Shown here: piece by piece, positions 13,947 through 21,264 of the stretch
Layout: each line of letters starts with the position of its first letter
How positions within the stretch are numbered: the stretch's first letter is position 1
DNA from: a virus
Length of the DNA: 24,469 bases
Direction: 5' to 3' (one strand)
Virus record (IMG/VR): IMGVR_UViG_3300035698_020428
Coordinates: 1-24,469 of that record
Notes under the pieces: model-generated
Seen by the model: only the letters and a program-made list of their open reading frames with translations
Database searches by the model: none
What the model was told of the DNA's origin: nothing
Translations under genes and position numbers: made by a program

Positions 13947-14420
13947 ATGAACGCTAAAGAAGATTTAATTATAGATGAAAATAATTTGGATCAAGGATGG
14001 ATTAAACAAGCTCATTTATATCAACAATATTCTGAAGAACTTGCGGATGCTATAAAAATTCAACAAGAAACTAAGGATGATTTAGAACTTTTAGAAGCAC
14101 AATTTTCTAAAGATATAAGAATGTTTCCGCAAAAATATGAAATAGATGTTAAAATTACAGAAAAATTAGTTGAAAGAACTATTTGGCTACAAGAAAAATA
14201 TATAGATAAAAAACAAGAAGTAGTAGAGACTAATCATAATGTGAATGTTTTAAAAGGAATATTAAGTGGGTTTGATCATAAGAAATCTGCATTAGAGAAT
14301 TTAACTAAATTATTTTTATCTCATTATTATGCAGAACCTCATATTTCAGATAGTAGTAAAGAAAAAATAGAGGAACATGATGACATGCGAAGAGCTAGTA
14401 GAGTATTTAAAGATGAATGA
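13947..14420 (+). CDS. Possible UvsY-like recombination mediator
   Basis: This is a 157-aa helical, acidic protein. The start at 13947 with AAAGGAAAAAA before it is preferred to 13833, which lies inside the clamp loader gene. It shows WIKQAHLYQQYSEELADA, then DLELLEAQFSKDIR, KITEKLVERTIW, and a late block GFDHKKSALENLTKLFLSHY. The general plan (Y/W-rich first helix, KiTEk block, then a fdhkK-aLe-L-L block) fits proteins annotated as UvsY in some phages, which help load the RecA/UvsX recombinase onto DNA coated with single-strand binding protein. It stands just upstream of the SSB and RecA genes, which suits that role. Tentative, because similarity to T4 UvsY itself is weak. Confidence 0.45.
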   Translation: MNAKEDLIIDENNLDQGWIKQAHLYQQYSEELADAIKIQQETKDDLELLEAQFSKDIRMFPQKYEIDVKITEKLVERTIWLQEKYIDKKQEVVETNHNVNVLKGILSGFDHKKSALENLTKLFLSHYYAEPHISDSSKEKIEEHDDMRRASRVFKDE

Positions 14421-14586
14421 GTTATTTATAAATTCTTTTTTAGAAGTTTTAAAAGTAGTTGCAGTTCTTATCTTGAGCTATATGGTAGTGAGGCTTGTGG
14501 CCTCAGCTATCTTCAGAAGCTATTTTGCTAATATTAATAAATTTAAGAAGAAGGAGAAAAAAAATGAGTCTAAGAGACAAAGCTAA
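14380..14586 (+). CDS. Small single-pass membrane protein
   Basis: This 68-aa protein has one hydrophobic helix at about residues 19-43 (VLKVVAVLILSYMVVRLVA is within it) and a basic tail rich in Lys. The ATG at 14380 has AGAGGA 6 bases upstream; 14377 is an alternative start. It overlaps the preceding gene by 41 bases and the SSB gene by 23 bases, a dense arrangement that supports translational coupling. A membrane protein directly before SSB and RecA is odd. Function unknown. Confidence 0.55.
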   Translation: MTCEELVEYLKMNELFINSFLEVLKVVAVLILSYMVVRLVASAIFRSYFANINKFKKKEKKNESKRQS

Positions 14587-15604
14587 ACAACAGTTGCCAA
14601 GTAGATCTAAGGAGGCGTACGATAGTAAAGATTCCTCAGGTATGTATGAAACTATTTTCAAAAAGGATTTAGAAAGTGTTAAATTTTGGAAATGTGAGAA
14701 TGGGGAACATAGTATCAACATACTTCCGTTTGAAGTAGGAAACCATTTTCCTACATGTTCACCTTATGAGCATATTAAACCTGGGGATGCTGTATACTTT
14801 TTAGATATTTGGGTACATCGTGGAGTAGGTATTAATGAAGCAAGTGTTGTATGCCCAGGAAGGAATTTTGGACAGCCTTGTCCTATTTGTGAAGATTTAG
14901 CTGAAAAGAGAAAAGAGGATGATGGTTCAGATAAAAAATATACACAATCTTTAAAAGACATCACCCCTAAAAGAAGAACTGTTTATAATATAATTTGTTT
15001 AGATTCTGATGAAGAAGAAAAGAAAGGTGTTCAAGTATGGGAAGTAGCACATTTCTTCATGCAAAAACACTTGGCGGCCAGAGCTAAGAAAAGAAAAGGC
15101 GGGGGTTATATTTCTTTTGCATCCCCAGATGAAGGAAAAGAAGTAGTATTTGAAAAATCAGGAAGTAAAACACAAACAGAATTTACAGCTCATAATTTTG
15201 AAGATCGTGATGGATATATTATTGAGGATAGTGATTTAGAACAAACAAAGAGTTTAGATGAATTAGTAATTCTGTATACATACGAGCAGATAGACACAAT
15301 GTATTATGGAAAAGAGAAGAAGGAAGAGGAGGAAGAGGAGGAAGATATTCCTATAGATCCAAGTCCAGAAGAAGAGCCTGCTAAAGAAGAAGAGCCTGCT
15401 ACAAGAACAAGAACAAGAGCTACTATTGAAGAACCTGTTAAAACAGAAGAAAATAAATGCCCCAATAAAAAAGTATTTGGAATAGATGCAGATAAATATC
15501 CCGAATGTAATGATTGTGATATGACTTTATGGGAAGAATGTAGTAAATTATCTGAAGAAAATAAAAAGAAAGAACCAGTTAAAACAAGAACAAGGAGAGG
15601 TTAA
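14564..15604 (+). CDS. Single-stranded DNA-binding protein, T4 gp32-like
   Basis: This protein coats single-stranded DNA during replication and recombination. At 346 aa, the start at 14564 has AAGGAG 9 to 10 bases before. The core has SVKFWKCENGEHSINILPFE, a His-bearing strand (DIWVHRGVG) and CPGRNFGQPCPICEDL, a C-x8-C-x2-C zinc motif as in gp32. An acidic linker (long Glu run at about residue 250, several EEEP repeats) follows, as in gp32 tails that bind replication partners. A second Cys cluster lies after it: NKCPNKKVFGIDADKY and ECNDCDMTLWEEC, absent from T4 gp32. It ends with a basic RTRRG. TAATG coupling to recA places it in a recombination unit. Confidence 0.85.
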   Translation: MSLRDKAKQQLPSRSKEAYDSKDSSGMYETIFKKDLESVKFWKCENGEHSINILPFEVGNHFPTCSPYEHIKPGDAVYFLDIWVHRGVGINEASVVCPGRNFGQPCPICEDLAEKRKEDDGSDKKYTQSLKDITPKRRTVYNIICLDSDEEEKKGVQVWEVAHFFMQKHLAARAKKRKGGGYISFASPDEGKEVVFEKSGSKTQTEFTAHNFEDRDGYIIEDSDLEQTKSLDELVILYTYEQIDTMYYGKEKKEEEEEEEDIPIDPSPEEEPAKEEEPATRTRTRATIEEPVKTEENKCPNKKVFGIDADKYPECNDCDMTLWEECSKLSEENKKKEPVKTRTRRG

Positions 15605-16716
15605 TGGAAAGAGTTGCTCGTACATCACGAGGAGCTACTACGGAAACATCTGCTGGGGGAAGTACCCCCAGCAGTACCCGTAAACCAGCTTCTGAAACTG
15701 TTAAAAATTATGAAAAAGATATGTCTGAAGATAAAGTTAAGATGGTAGAGTCTGGGGATATGTATATAACTACAGGCTCTACTTTACTTGATTTAGCTCT
15801 TACAGGAACAAGAGTACAAGGGGGAGGTATACCTGGTGGAATAATGGCTTTAATATATGGCCCATCTGGATTAGGTAAGTCTGCTATACTATCTGAAATA
15901 GGAGGTTCTTCACAAGGAAATGATGGTGAAGTAAGGTTTAATGATCCAGAAGGTAGACTTGACCAGGAGTATGCTGAAATATATGGTATGTCTCTTGAAA
16001 AGAAAAATTATCAAAGAATGGAACTTGTAAGTGAAGTATTTGATGATATAGCTAATTGGGAACCTGAAAATAAGGATACTGTAAATGTTTATGCTACAGA
16101 TAGTTTGGCGGCCTTAACTACAGAGTTGGAGATGAGTGATAAAGGGGATAAGATGGGAATGCGAAGAGCAAAAGAATTCTCTGCTGGTCTTCGTAAAGTA
16201 GCTAGAATTGTAGCTTCACCACATAAACTTCTTGTATGTACTAACCAAATACGTCAAGGTGATTATGGTAAAGTGATGCCTGGAGGAATGGCTTTACTTT
16301 TTTACTCAACTATTGCAATGGAAGTTCAACCTATAGCTAAAGCAAAAAATTCTACACCTTACATAATTAAAAATTCTACAATAGGTAATGATAAAAAAAT
16401 ATCTAAAACAATTGGAATTAATATTAATGTTAAAATAACAAAGAATACTAAGAATGATCCTTTTAGAGAAGCTCCTGTATGTATTGTATTTGGGTATGGA
16501 ATAGACGATATTAGAGCTAATTTACAATGGCTTAAAGATAAAACAGGAGCCACAAAGTATGATTGTATTACCGAATCTTATCAAGCTATGGAAAGAGCTA
16601 TTGTTTACATTGAAAACAATAAGCTTGAAGGATCATTAAAAAAGAAAGTACAAGATTTATGGTATGAGATTGAAAATAAACTTAAAACAACAAGGAAAAA
16701 GAAACAAAGAGGTTAA
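15604..16716 (+). CDS. RecA-like recombinase
   Basis: This enzyme forms filaments on single-stranded DNA and drives strand exchange with ATP. The 370-aa protein has a Ser/Thr-rich, probably disordered N-terminus (about 35 residues), then YITTGSTLLDLALTG, Walker A GPSGLGKSA (residues 86-94), FNDPEGRLD, VYATDSLAAL (Walker B region), LLVCTNQIR (L1/L2 region) and VMPGGMALLFYSTIAMEV, all in RecA order. It overlaps the SSB stop by one base. The tail is Lys rich and ends TTRKKKQRG. A 10-bp GC hairpin lies in its disordered N-terminal codons, and a strong hairpin follows the stop. Confidence 0.92.
   Translation: MERVARTSRGATTETSAGGSTPSSTRKPASETVKNYEKDMSEDKVKMVESGDMYITTGSTLLDLALTGTRVQGGGIPGGIMALIYGPSGLGKSAILSEIGGSSQGNDGEVRFNDPEGRLDQEYAEIYGMSLEKKNYQRMELVSEVFDDIANWEPENKDTVNVYATDSLAALTTELEMSDKGDKMGMRRAKEFSAGLRKVARIVASPHKLLVCTNQIRQGDYGKVMPGGMALLFYSTIAMEVQPIAKAKNSTPYIIKNSTIGNDKKISKTIGININVKITKNTKNDPFREAPVCIVFGYGIDDIRANLQWLKDKTGATKYDCITESYQAMERAIVYIENNKLEGSLKKKVQDLWYEIENKLKTTRKKKQRG
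15650..15674 (+). other. Perfect GC-rich hairpin in the early recA coding region
   Basis: CTGCTGGGGG (15650-15659) and CCCCCAGCAG (15665-15674) form a perfect 10-bp stem with a 5-base loop. It begins 46 bases after the recA start codon. The codons give a low-complexity Gly/Ser/Pro stretch, so protein sequence is unlikely to be the reason for the stem. No T-run follows, so it is not a standard terminator. Possibly it tunes recA translation relative to SSB or protects the mRNA. Confidence 0.6.
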
Positions 16717-16719
16717 ATT

Positions 16720-16788
16720 AATTGGGGTGGGGCGAAGGGGCTTATTGGCATTTCCTCTTCTACGGAATGAGCCCCACCCTAATTTTTT
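16720..16788 (+). terminator. Strong stem-loop with T-run between recA and the exonuclease
   Basis: A 14-bp stem, AATTGGGGTGGGGC (16720-16733) against GCCCCACCCTAATT (16771-16784), has one G-T pair. It is followed by T's at 16783-16788, the form of an intrinsic terminator. The 37-base loop holds a second option: GGGGCTTATT (16737-16746) can pair with AATGAGCCCC (16766-16775), which competes for part of the main 3' arm. That leaves room for an attenuator. It starts 3 bases after the recA stop codon and ends just before the exonuclease ribosome site. Confidence 0.75.
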
Positions 16789-16798
16789 AAGGAGTAAT

Positions 16799-17650
16799 AT
16801 GAAACCAACTTTAATTATAGATTGTAATGCTCTAGGTCACACAGTAAAACATTCCTTAGGTGAATTAACTCACGAAGACCTTCAAGTAGGTGTTATATAT
16901 GGATTTTTATTTAGAATACTCTACTTAGCCCGTTTATTTGAAACTAATCAATTTGTATTTTGTTGGGATAGTAGTACTAATATTCGATACGATATTTTTC
17001 CTGACTATAAAAAGAAAGATAAAGAATTCACAGAACAAGAGAAAGATGAAAATGGAGCTGTCCACGATCAATTTGATATTTTACGTAAAAAAGTCCTACC
17101 TGCTTTAGGATTTAAAAATATTTTTATGCAAAAAGGTAGAGAAGGTGATGATGTAATAGCAAGTGTGGTTAAAAATACATCTAATATAAAGAGATTAATT
17201 ATAGTAAGTTCAGATAATGATATGTATCAATTAATGGACCCTTGTTGTTCTATGTATCTTCTTAAAAGTAAAAAAGAATTTACACAAAATGATTTCATGG
17301 AAAAATATAATATATTTCCAGAACAATGGGCAGAAGTTAAGTCATTAGCAGGGTGTACAGGGGATAAAGTACCTGGTATTAAAGGAGTAGGATATCAAAC
17401 AGCTATTAAATATTTAAAAGAACAACTTACTAAAGGTGTAGTGTTTGATAGGATAAAAAACTCTGACGATGTAATTGAATTCACAAAACGATTAGTAGTT
17501 CTTCCTATAGAAGGTACTAGACCTATTACATTACATCCTACTGAAACTTTTGATATAGAACAAATAATACAAGTCTTAGAGACTTATGATATGTATACAT
17601 TAACTTCTGGGGTAAACTATCAAACATGGAAGGAGATATTTTGTGGGTAA
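16799..17650 (+). CDS. 5'-3' exonuclease / flap endonuclease
   Basis: Flap nucleases remove RNA primers and 5' flaps during lagging-strand replication; the family A polymerase here lacks its own 5' nuclease domain. At 283 aa, metal-binding Asp residues are visible in LIIDCNAL (D8), FCWDSS, GREGDDVIAS and VSSDNDMYQL. The helix-3-turn-helix block is GCTGDKVPGIKGVGYQTA. The start at 16799 has TTAAGGAG 4 to 6 bases before and excludes an upstream in-frame extension that would run through the hairpin. The end overlaps the next gene by 8 bases. Known phage equivalents are T5 D15 and T4 RNase H. Confidence 0.92.
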   Translation: MKPTLIIDCNALGHTVKHSLGELTHEDLQVGVIYGFLFRILYLARLFETNQFVFCWDSSTNIRYDIFPDYKKKDKEFTEQEKDENGAVHDQFDILRKKVLPALGFKNIFMQKGREGDDVIASVVKNTSNIKRLIIVSSDNDMYQLMDPCCSMYLLKSKKEFTQNDFMEKYNIFPEQWAEVKSLAGCTGDKVPGIKGVGYQTAIKYLKEQLTKGVVFDRIKNSDDVIEFTKRLVVLPIEGTRPITLHPTETFDIEQIIQVLETYDMYTLTSGVNYQTWKEIFCG

Positions 17651-17906
17651 TAAACCTGAATGGTGTAGTAAACCTGATTTTTTAGAATGTCCTTTTGTAA
17701 ATAAAGATTGGGCTCCTTATTGGTGTAAAGTACCCAGGAATTGGGTTAAGTGTCCTTTACCCCCAGGTAGCACTATTATTTCTGAACCAAATAAAGAATT
17801 AGAATGTTATGAATGTTTAAAGAAAACTAAAAAAACATCTATAGAACAAATAGCATTACATTACTCTGATGGTTCTACAAAAATAATAAATACAAGGACA
17901 AAATAA
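17643..17906 (+). CDS. Cys-rich small protein (GTG start)
   Basis: This 87-aa protein starts at GTG 17643 with AAGGAG 7 bases upstream, inside the exonuclease end. Six Cys and five Trp are in the first 60 residues: EWCSKPDFLECPF, YWCKVPRNWVKCPLPP and ELECYECLKK. Such spacing suggests one or two bound zinc ions. The tail is a beta-like basic segment (HYSDGSTKIINTRTK). It is coupled by TAATG to the RuvC-like gene, so it may assist DNA processing, but I do not recognise it. Confidence 0.65.
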   Translation: MGNKPEWCSKPDFLECPFVNKDWAPYWCKVPRNWVKCPLPPGSTIISEPNKELECYECLKKTKKTSIEQIALHYSDGSTKIINTRTK

Positions 17907-18508
17907 TGAATAATATAAAAGGAGTTGTAGGGTTAGATTTATCTGTAACATCTACAGGATTTAGTAGAATAGATCTTATACAAGGATTACAAGAGACTTG
18001 TCGCTTTGGTACAAAGGCAGGTTACGGGGATATGAAAGATCGACAAGAGTATATTGTAGCTCAAGTATCTGAAAAAACTATGTTTGATGATTTATTTATT
18101 ATTGAAAATTCCTCTTTTGCTTCTAGAAATAGTATATTTATATTAGCTGAATTAGCAGGTGTTATTAAGTATACTATCTATAATGAGCTATCTAAAAACA
18201 TACTTCTTGTTGCTCCCACCACTCTTAAAAAATGGGCTACAGGAAAAGGACAAGGCAAGAAAGATCAGATCAGATTAGGTGTGTATAAAAAATATAATAA
18301 AGAATTTAAAACTGATGATGAAATAGATGCTTTTGTATTAGCTGATATAGGACTTCAATTAATTGCTTCTACTAGAGAACTTAAAAAATATGAGATAGAA
18401 TGTTTAAATAGTATTAAAAAAGGAAAAGATAATTTAGCTACTATTGAAAGATTAGAATTAAATAAATCTGTTAAAATTATTAAACGGACAGTAAGAAATA
18501 TCACGTAA
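17906..18508 (+). CDS. RuvC-like Holliday junction resolvase
   Basis: Resolvases of this kind cut four-way junctions left by recombination and replication. At 200 aa it has an RNase H fold: VVGLDLSVTSTGFS (D11, first carboxylate), LFIIENSSFA (Glu at about 70), VAPTTLKKWATGKGQGKK and DDEIDAFVLADIG (final Asp pair). The C-terminal 60 residues are basic helix. It closes the SSB-RecA-exonuclease region and is followed by promoter copy 4. Fold and active-site pattern are clear; the exact substrate is inferred from phage relatives. Confidence 0.8.
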   Translation: MNNIKGVVGLDLSVTSTGFSRIDLIQGLQETCRFGTKAGYGDMKDRQEYIVAQVSEKTMFDDLFIIENSSFASRNSIFILAELAGVIKYTIYNELSKNILLVAPTTLKKWATGKGQGKKDQIRLGVYKKYNKEFKTDDEIDAFVLADIGLQLIASTRELKKYEIECLNSIKKGKDNLATIERLELNKSVKIIKRTVRNIT

Positions 18509-18515
18509 AAATACA

Positions 18516-18532
18516 GGACATATGTTATAATA
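18516..18532 (+). promoter_or_regulatory. Extended -10 promoter with ACATATGT palindrome, copy 4
   Basis: GGACATATGTTATAATA, TATAAT at 18526-18531, TG one base before. It stands 8 bases after the resolvase stop and 43 bases before the next ATG. Flanks on both sides match copy 1 closely, out to the shared AAAAGTAAATAA. Confidence 0.75.
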
Positions 18533-18574
18533 TAATTATAAAAGTAAATAATTAATAACATATGAGGAGGATAA

Positions 18575-18829
18575 ATGGAAGATTTGGATTACTATAATGC
18601 ACTGATTGAAAATGTAAGTACTGTATTTAATGTACCTTTCGATGAAGTTACTAATGCTCTTTATAAACTTAAAACATTCGATAGTTTATTTGCATGTATA
18701 TTAGCTTCTAAAGAAATAGGAATGAGATTAAAAGATGTAGCAGAAAAAAGAATTAATGTACCTGAAATTGAAGCTGTTTGTAAGCAAGAATCAAGTAAAT
18801 GGAAAACTAAGCTAAAAGATTTTAATTAG
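18575..18829 (+). CDS. Hypothetical 84-aa helical protein
   Basis: First gene behind promoter copy 4, with a GAGGAGG site before the ATG. It is soluble and helical (YYNALIENVSTVFNVPFDEV and SLFACILASKEIGMRLKDVA), with two Cys and no motif I recognise. The ligase follows after 9 bases, so the two are co-transcribed. Function unknown. Confidence 0.7.
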   Translation: MEDLDYYNALIENVSTVFNVPFDEVTNALYKLKTFDSLFACILASKEIGMRLKDVAEKRINVPEIEAVCKQESSKWKTKLKDFN

Positions 18830-18838
18830 GAGATAGGA

Positions 18839-20323
18839 ATGAGTCTTAAAAAAGAATATGAAATTTTACAAGATATTAAAAATACATCAGGAAATAAGAA
18901 TAAACAAGCTAAATTACAGATAGCTTTATCTAAAGGATTAGAAAGTGAAAATTTAAGAACAGTTCTTAAATATGCTTTAAATCCTTATATGAGATTTAAT
19001 ACTAAAAAAATAGAATTTTTGCCTTATGGTAGTAATTTATATTCTGATATTTTACCTAATGTAAAAAGTATATTTTCATGTTTATTATCTTTATCGAAAA
19101 ATAATGGAGCTACTAATACAGATATTCAATATTTAAGTCATTTATCTTCTATGAACAAAGAAACTATAGAGGTTGTTAGAATGATTTTAAATAAAGATAT
19201 AGATTGTGGATTAGGATTAACATCTGTACTTAAAGAAATACCTGAAATACCTAAACATGATCTTATGCTTTGTGGATTAAAATATACTAATTTTGAATCT
19301 GAAGATTTACATAAATTTATACAAGCATCTGGTGGGTGGGGTAATATTTGTTGGAGTTTAAAGAAAAACGGAGTAAGAGTAAATATATATGTTACAGGAA
19401 CAAAAGTACTTTGGTTGAGTAGAAGTGGTAAAGAATATCATAATTTTCATAAATTTGACGAACAACTTATTTATATGGCAGAGTATGCAAAGAAATTATA
19501 CCCAGAAAGTAAAGATATTATAGAGTTTGATGGGGAATTAACTCCTAAAGATAAGTCTTTTAATAAATTAATGACACAAACAAGGAGGTTAGAGAATTTA
19601 GACCCTGATGTTTTTAAATTAGAGTTATTTGATATGCCTGAGGATGCTTATTTATGTGAAAGATTAGATTTATTAGAAAGATGTACTTTATATAATAAAA
19701 CTAGTACTTTATGGGATAATGTATACTATGTAGACCATCCGGGCGGATTAACCTGCATTAAAGATGTTAAAAAATTATTAAAAAAAGTAGACTCTGAAGG
19801 TGAAGAAGGATTAGTTCTTAAATTATTAAATTCACCAATTAAATATGGTAAGAATCATAAGTACTGGATTAAATGTAAATTATTTAAAGAAGTAGATGTA
19901 AAAGTAATAGGAGTAGAAGAAGGGGATAAAAAATATACTATTGAAGGCCAAAAAAAGAGTGTATCTGATGTAAGATCAAGATTACGTAAAGTAAAAGACC
20001 CTGAACTTATAGAAAAATATCAACAGTATCTTATTGCTAAAGCTTTTAATGAAGATCCTAGTTTACATACTTGGATGCAAGCTTTAAAATTTTACTCCAA
20101 TTCTAATTATTCTAAATATATTAAAGCTTCCTTAGGAGCTTTAATAATAGATTTTGAAGGTGTAAAAGTTAAAATTGGGGGAGGTTATACAGATATAGAG
20201 AGAGCTTGGCTTCTTCATACACCTCCTAAAATAATAGAAATACATTATAAAGAAATAACGGAGGATGGAAGTTTATTATTTCCTACATTTAATAGAATAA
20301 GAGAAGATAAGGGGGAGGTATGA
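18839..20323 (+). CDS. ATP-dependent DNA ligase
   Basis: It seals nicks after primer removal. At 494 aa, the order of ligase motifs is complete: motif I WSLKKNGVRVN (nucleophile K175), motif III IIEFDGELTP, motif IIIa FKLELFDM, motif IV EEGLVLKLL, motif V KYWIKCKLFKEVDVKV. The C-terminal end EDGSLLFPTFNRIREDK is typical of phage OB domains. The first 165 residues form the DNA-binding helical domain. In motif I the usual Asp of KxDGxR is Asn (KKNGVR), a rare change next to the nucleophile; the Lys, Gly and Arg remain. Its gene ends 4 bases into the next ORF. Confidence 0.93.
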   Translation: MSLKKEYEILQDIKNTSGNKNKQAKLQIALSKGLESENLRTVLKYALNPYMRFNTKKIEFLPYGSNLYSDILPNVKSIFSCLLSLSKNNGATNTDIQYLSHLSSMNKETIEVVRMILNKDIDCGLGLTSVLKEIPEIPKHDLMLCGLKYTNFESEDLHKFIQASGGWGNICWSLKKNGVRVNIYVTGTKVLWLSRSGKEYHNFHKFDEQLIYMAEYAKKLYPESKDIIEFDGELTPKDKSFNKLMTQTRRLENLDPDVFKLELFDMPEDAYLCERLDLLERCTLYNKTSTLWDNVYYVDHPGGLTCIKDVKKLLKKVDSEGEEGLVLKLLNSPIKYGKNHKYWIKCKLFKEVDVKVIGVEEGDKKYTIEGQKKSVSDVRSRLRKVKDPELIEKYQQYLIAKAFNEDPSLHTWMQALKFYSNSNYSKYIKASLGALIIDFEGVKVKIGGGYTDIERAWLLHTPPKIIEIHYKEITEDGSLLFPTFNRIREDKGEV

Positions 20324-20496
20324 ATACAGAAGATATAATCAAACAAGCTGAAAAAGAATTGGAAGAGGAGGAATTTAGAAGACTTGTAGAGTTAAAAAAA
20401 GAAGTAATACGAAATAGGAAAAAGGGTTTATTAAGTAGATTATTCCCTTGGAAACTAACAATAATTTTAACAAAAATAGGAGAAGACAATGAGTGA
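20320..20496 (+). CDS. Small charged helical protein
   Basis: This 58-aa ORF begins at the ATGA junction with the ligase end and has GGGGGAGG 3 bases before the ATG. The first half is an acidic helix (AEKELEEEEFRRLVELKK), then NRKKGLLSRLFPWKL and a short hydrophobic piece TIILTKIG. The basic-amphipathic RLFPWK region might touch the membrane. The end overlaps the next gene by 8 bases. Function unknown. Confidence 0.55.
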   Translation: MNTEDIIKQAEKELEEEEFRRLVELKKEVIRNRKKGLLSRLFPWKLTIILTKIGEDNE

Positions 20497-20683
20497 TATA
20501 AGTACTAAAGCATTATCAGTTATTAATGAAGCTGAAAAAGAAATTAATGAAGAAAGAGCATTACATTTAAAAAGGAAATACAAAGAAAAATTAAGAGAAT
20601 TGAAATCTGCAAAAGAAATTGTAGCTAATGTTAATAGAGAACTAGAATTATTAAAAATTGAAATAGAACAGAAACTAAATTAA
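20489..20683 (+). CDS. Small coiled-coil protein
   Basis: This 64-aa protein is almost all heptad-rich helix (KYKEKLRELKSAKEIVANVN then ELELLKIEIEQKLN). An AGGAGAAG site lies 4 bases before the ATG. TAATG couples it to the next gene. It probably self-associates or binds a helical partner. No family recognised. Confidence 0.6.
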   Translation: MSDISTKALSVINEAEKEINEERALHLKRKYKEKLRELKSAKEIVANVNRELELLKIEIEQKLN

Positions 20684-21264
20684 TGGCTTATAATCCACAA
20701 AATATGCAAGGAAGATTGATAAATCCGCCTTTTATTCTACATTGGGCGGGATGGACTGCGGATTCATTATCTTTAAATAGAGCAGGATGGGAAATACAAC
20801 TCAATGAAAAGAATGATCCTTATGGGTTTTATATTTCATTAAGATTTCCTAATCAAAAAGCATACGGAAGAAGTAATTTTATTCAGCTGGAAGATTTAAG
20901 AAGAGAGTATAATACTTTCAATAATGGTAGAGGATTAGAGATAGGAGCTAGTTTAGAATTAGCCCAAGAAATAAAGATTTTGGAACAACAAAAATATCCT
21001 ATGGGTGGATGGGAACTAGATCCTAACCCTAGTATTAGTCATAATCCTATGAGAACTTATAGTGTATCTGAAATATTTAAACCCCCTTCCATTTCTTCTG
21101 AAAACATCTTATTAAAAGAAGTAAGTCTCCTAGAAGTATTAGAAGTAGCTCGTTCTAAACAAGAACCTATGCAAGCTGAAATAAGAGAAAGAATATTACA
21201 AGATCGAGAATTAAACATTTTACCTGAAAATGAATTAAAAGCTAACTTAAGGTTAATAGCATGA
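20683..21264 (+). CDS. Hypothetical phage protein upstream of the SbcC-like ATPase
   Basis: This 193-aa soluble protein is coupled on both sides: TAATG with the preceding gene and ATGA with the ATPase gene. The N-terminal half is beta-rich and Trp-rich (FILHWAGWTADSLSLNRAGW and EIQLNEKNDPYGFYISLRF), and the C-terminal half is helical with Glu and Arg. No catalytic motif is seen. The close coupling to the Rad50/SbcC-like gene suggests a shared task in DNA repair or end processing, but that is inference. Confidence 0.7.
   Translation: MAYNPQNMQGRLINPPFILHWAGWTADSLSLNRAGWEIQLNEKNDPYGFYISLRFPNQKAYGRSNFIQLEDLRREYNTFNNGRGLEIGASLELAQEIKILEQQKYPMGGWELDPNPSISHNPMRTYSVSEIFKPPSISSENILLKEVSLLEVLEVARSKQEPMQAEIRERILQDRELNILPENELKANLRLIA

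Noticed and set aside
16720-16788. preQ1 riboswitch, considered because of the deazaguanine genes
   Set aside because: Neither the small H-type pseudoknot layout nor the A-rich tail of preQ1-I riboswitches is present, and the element lies by recA, not the modification genes.
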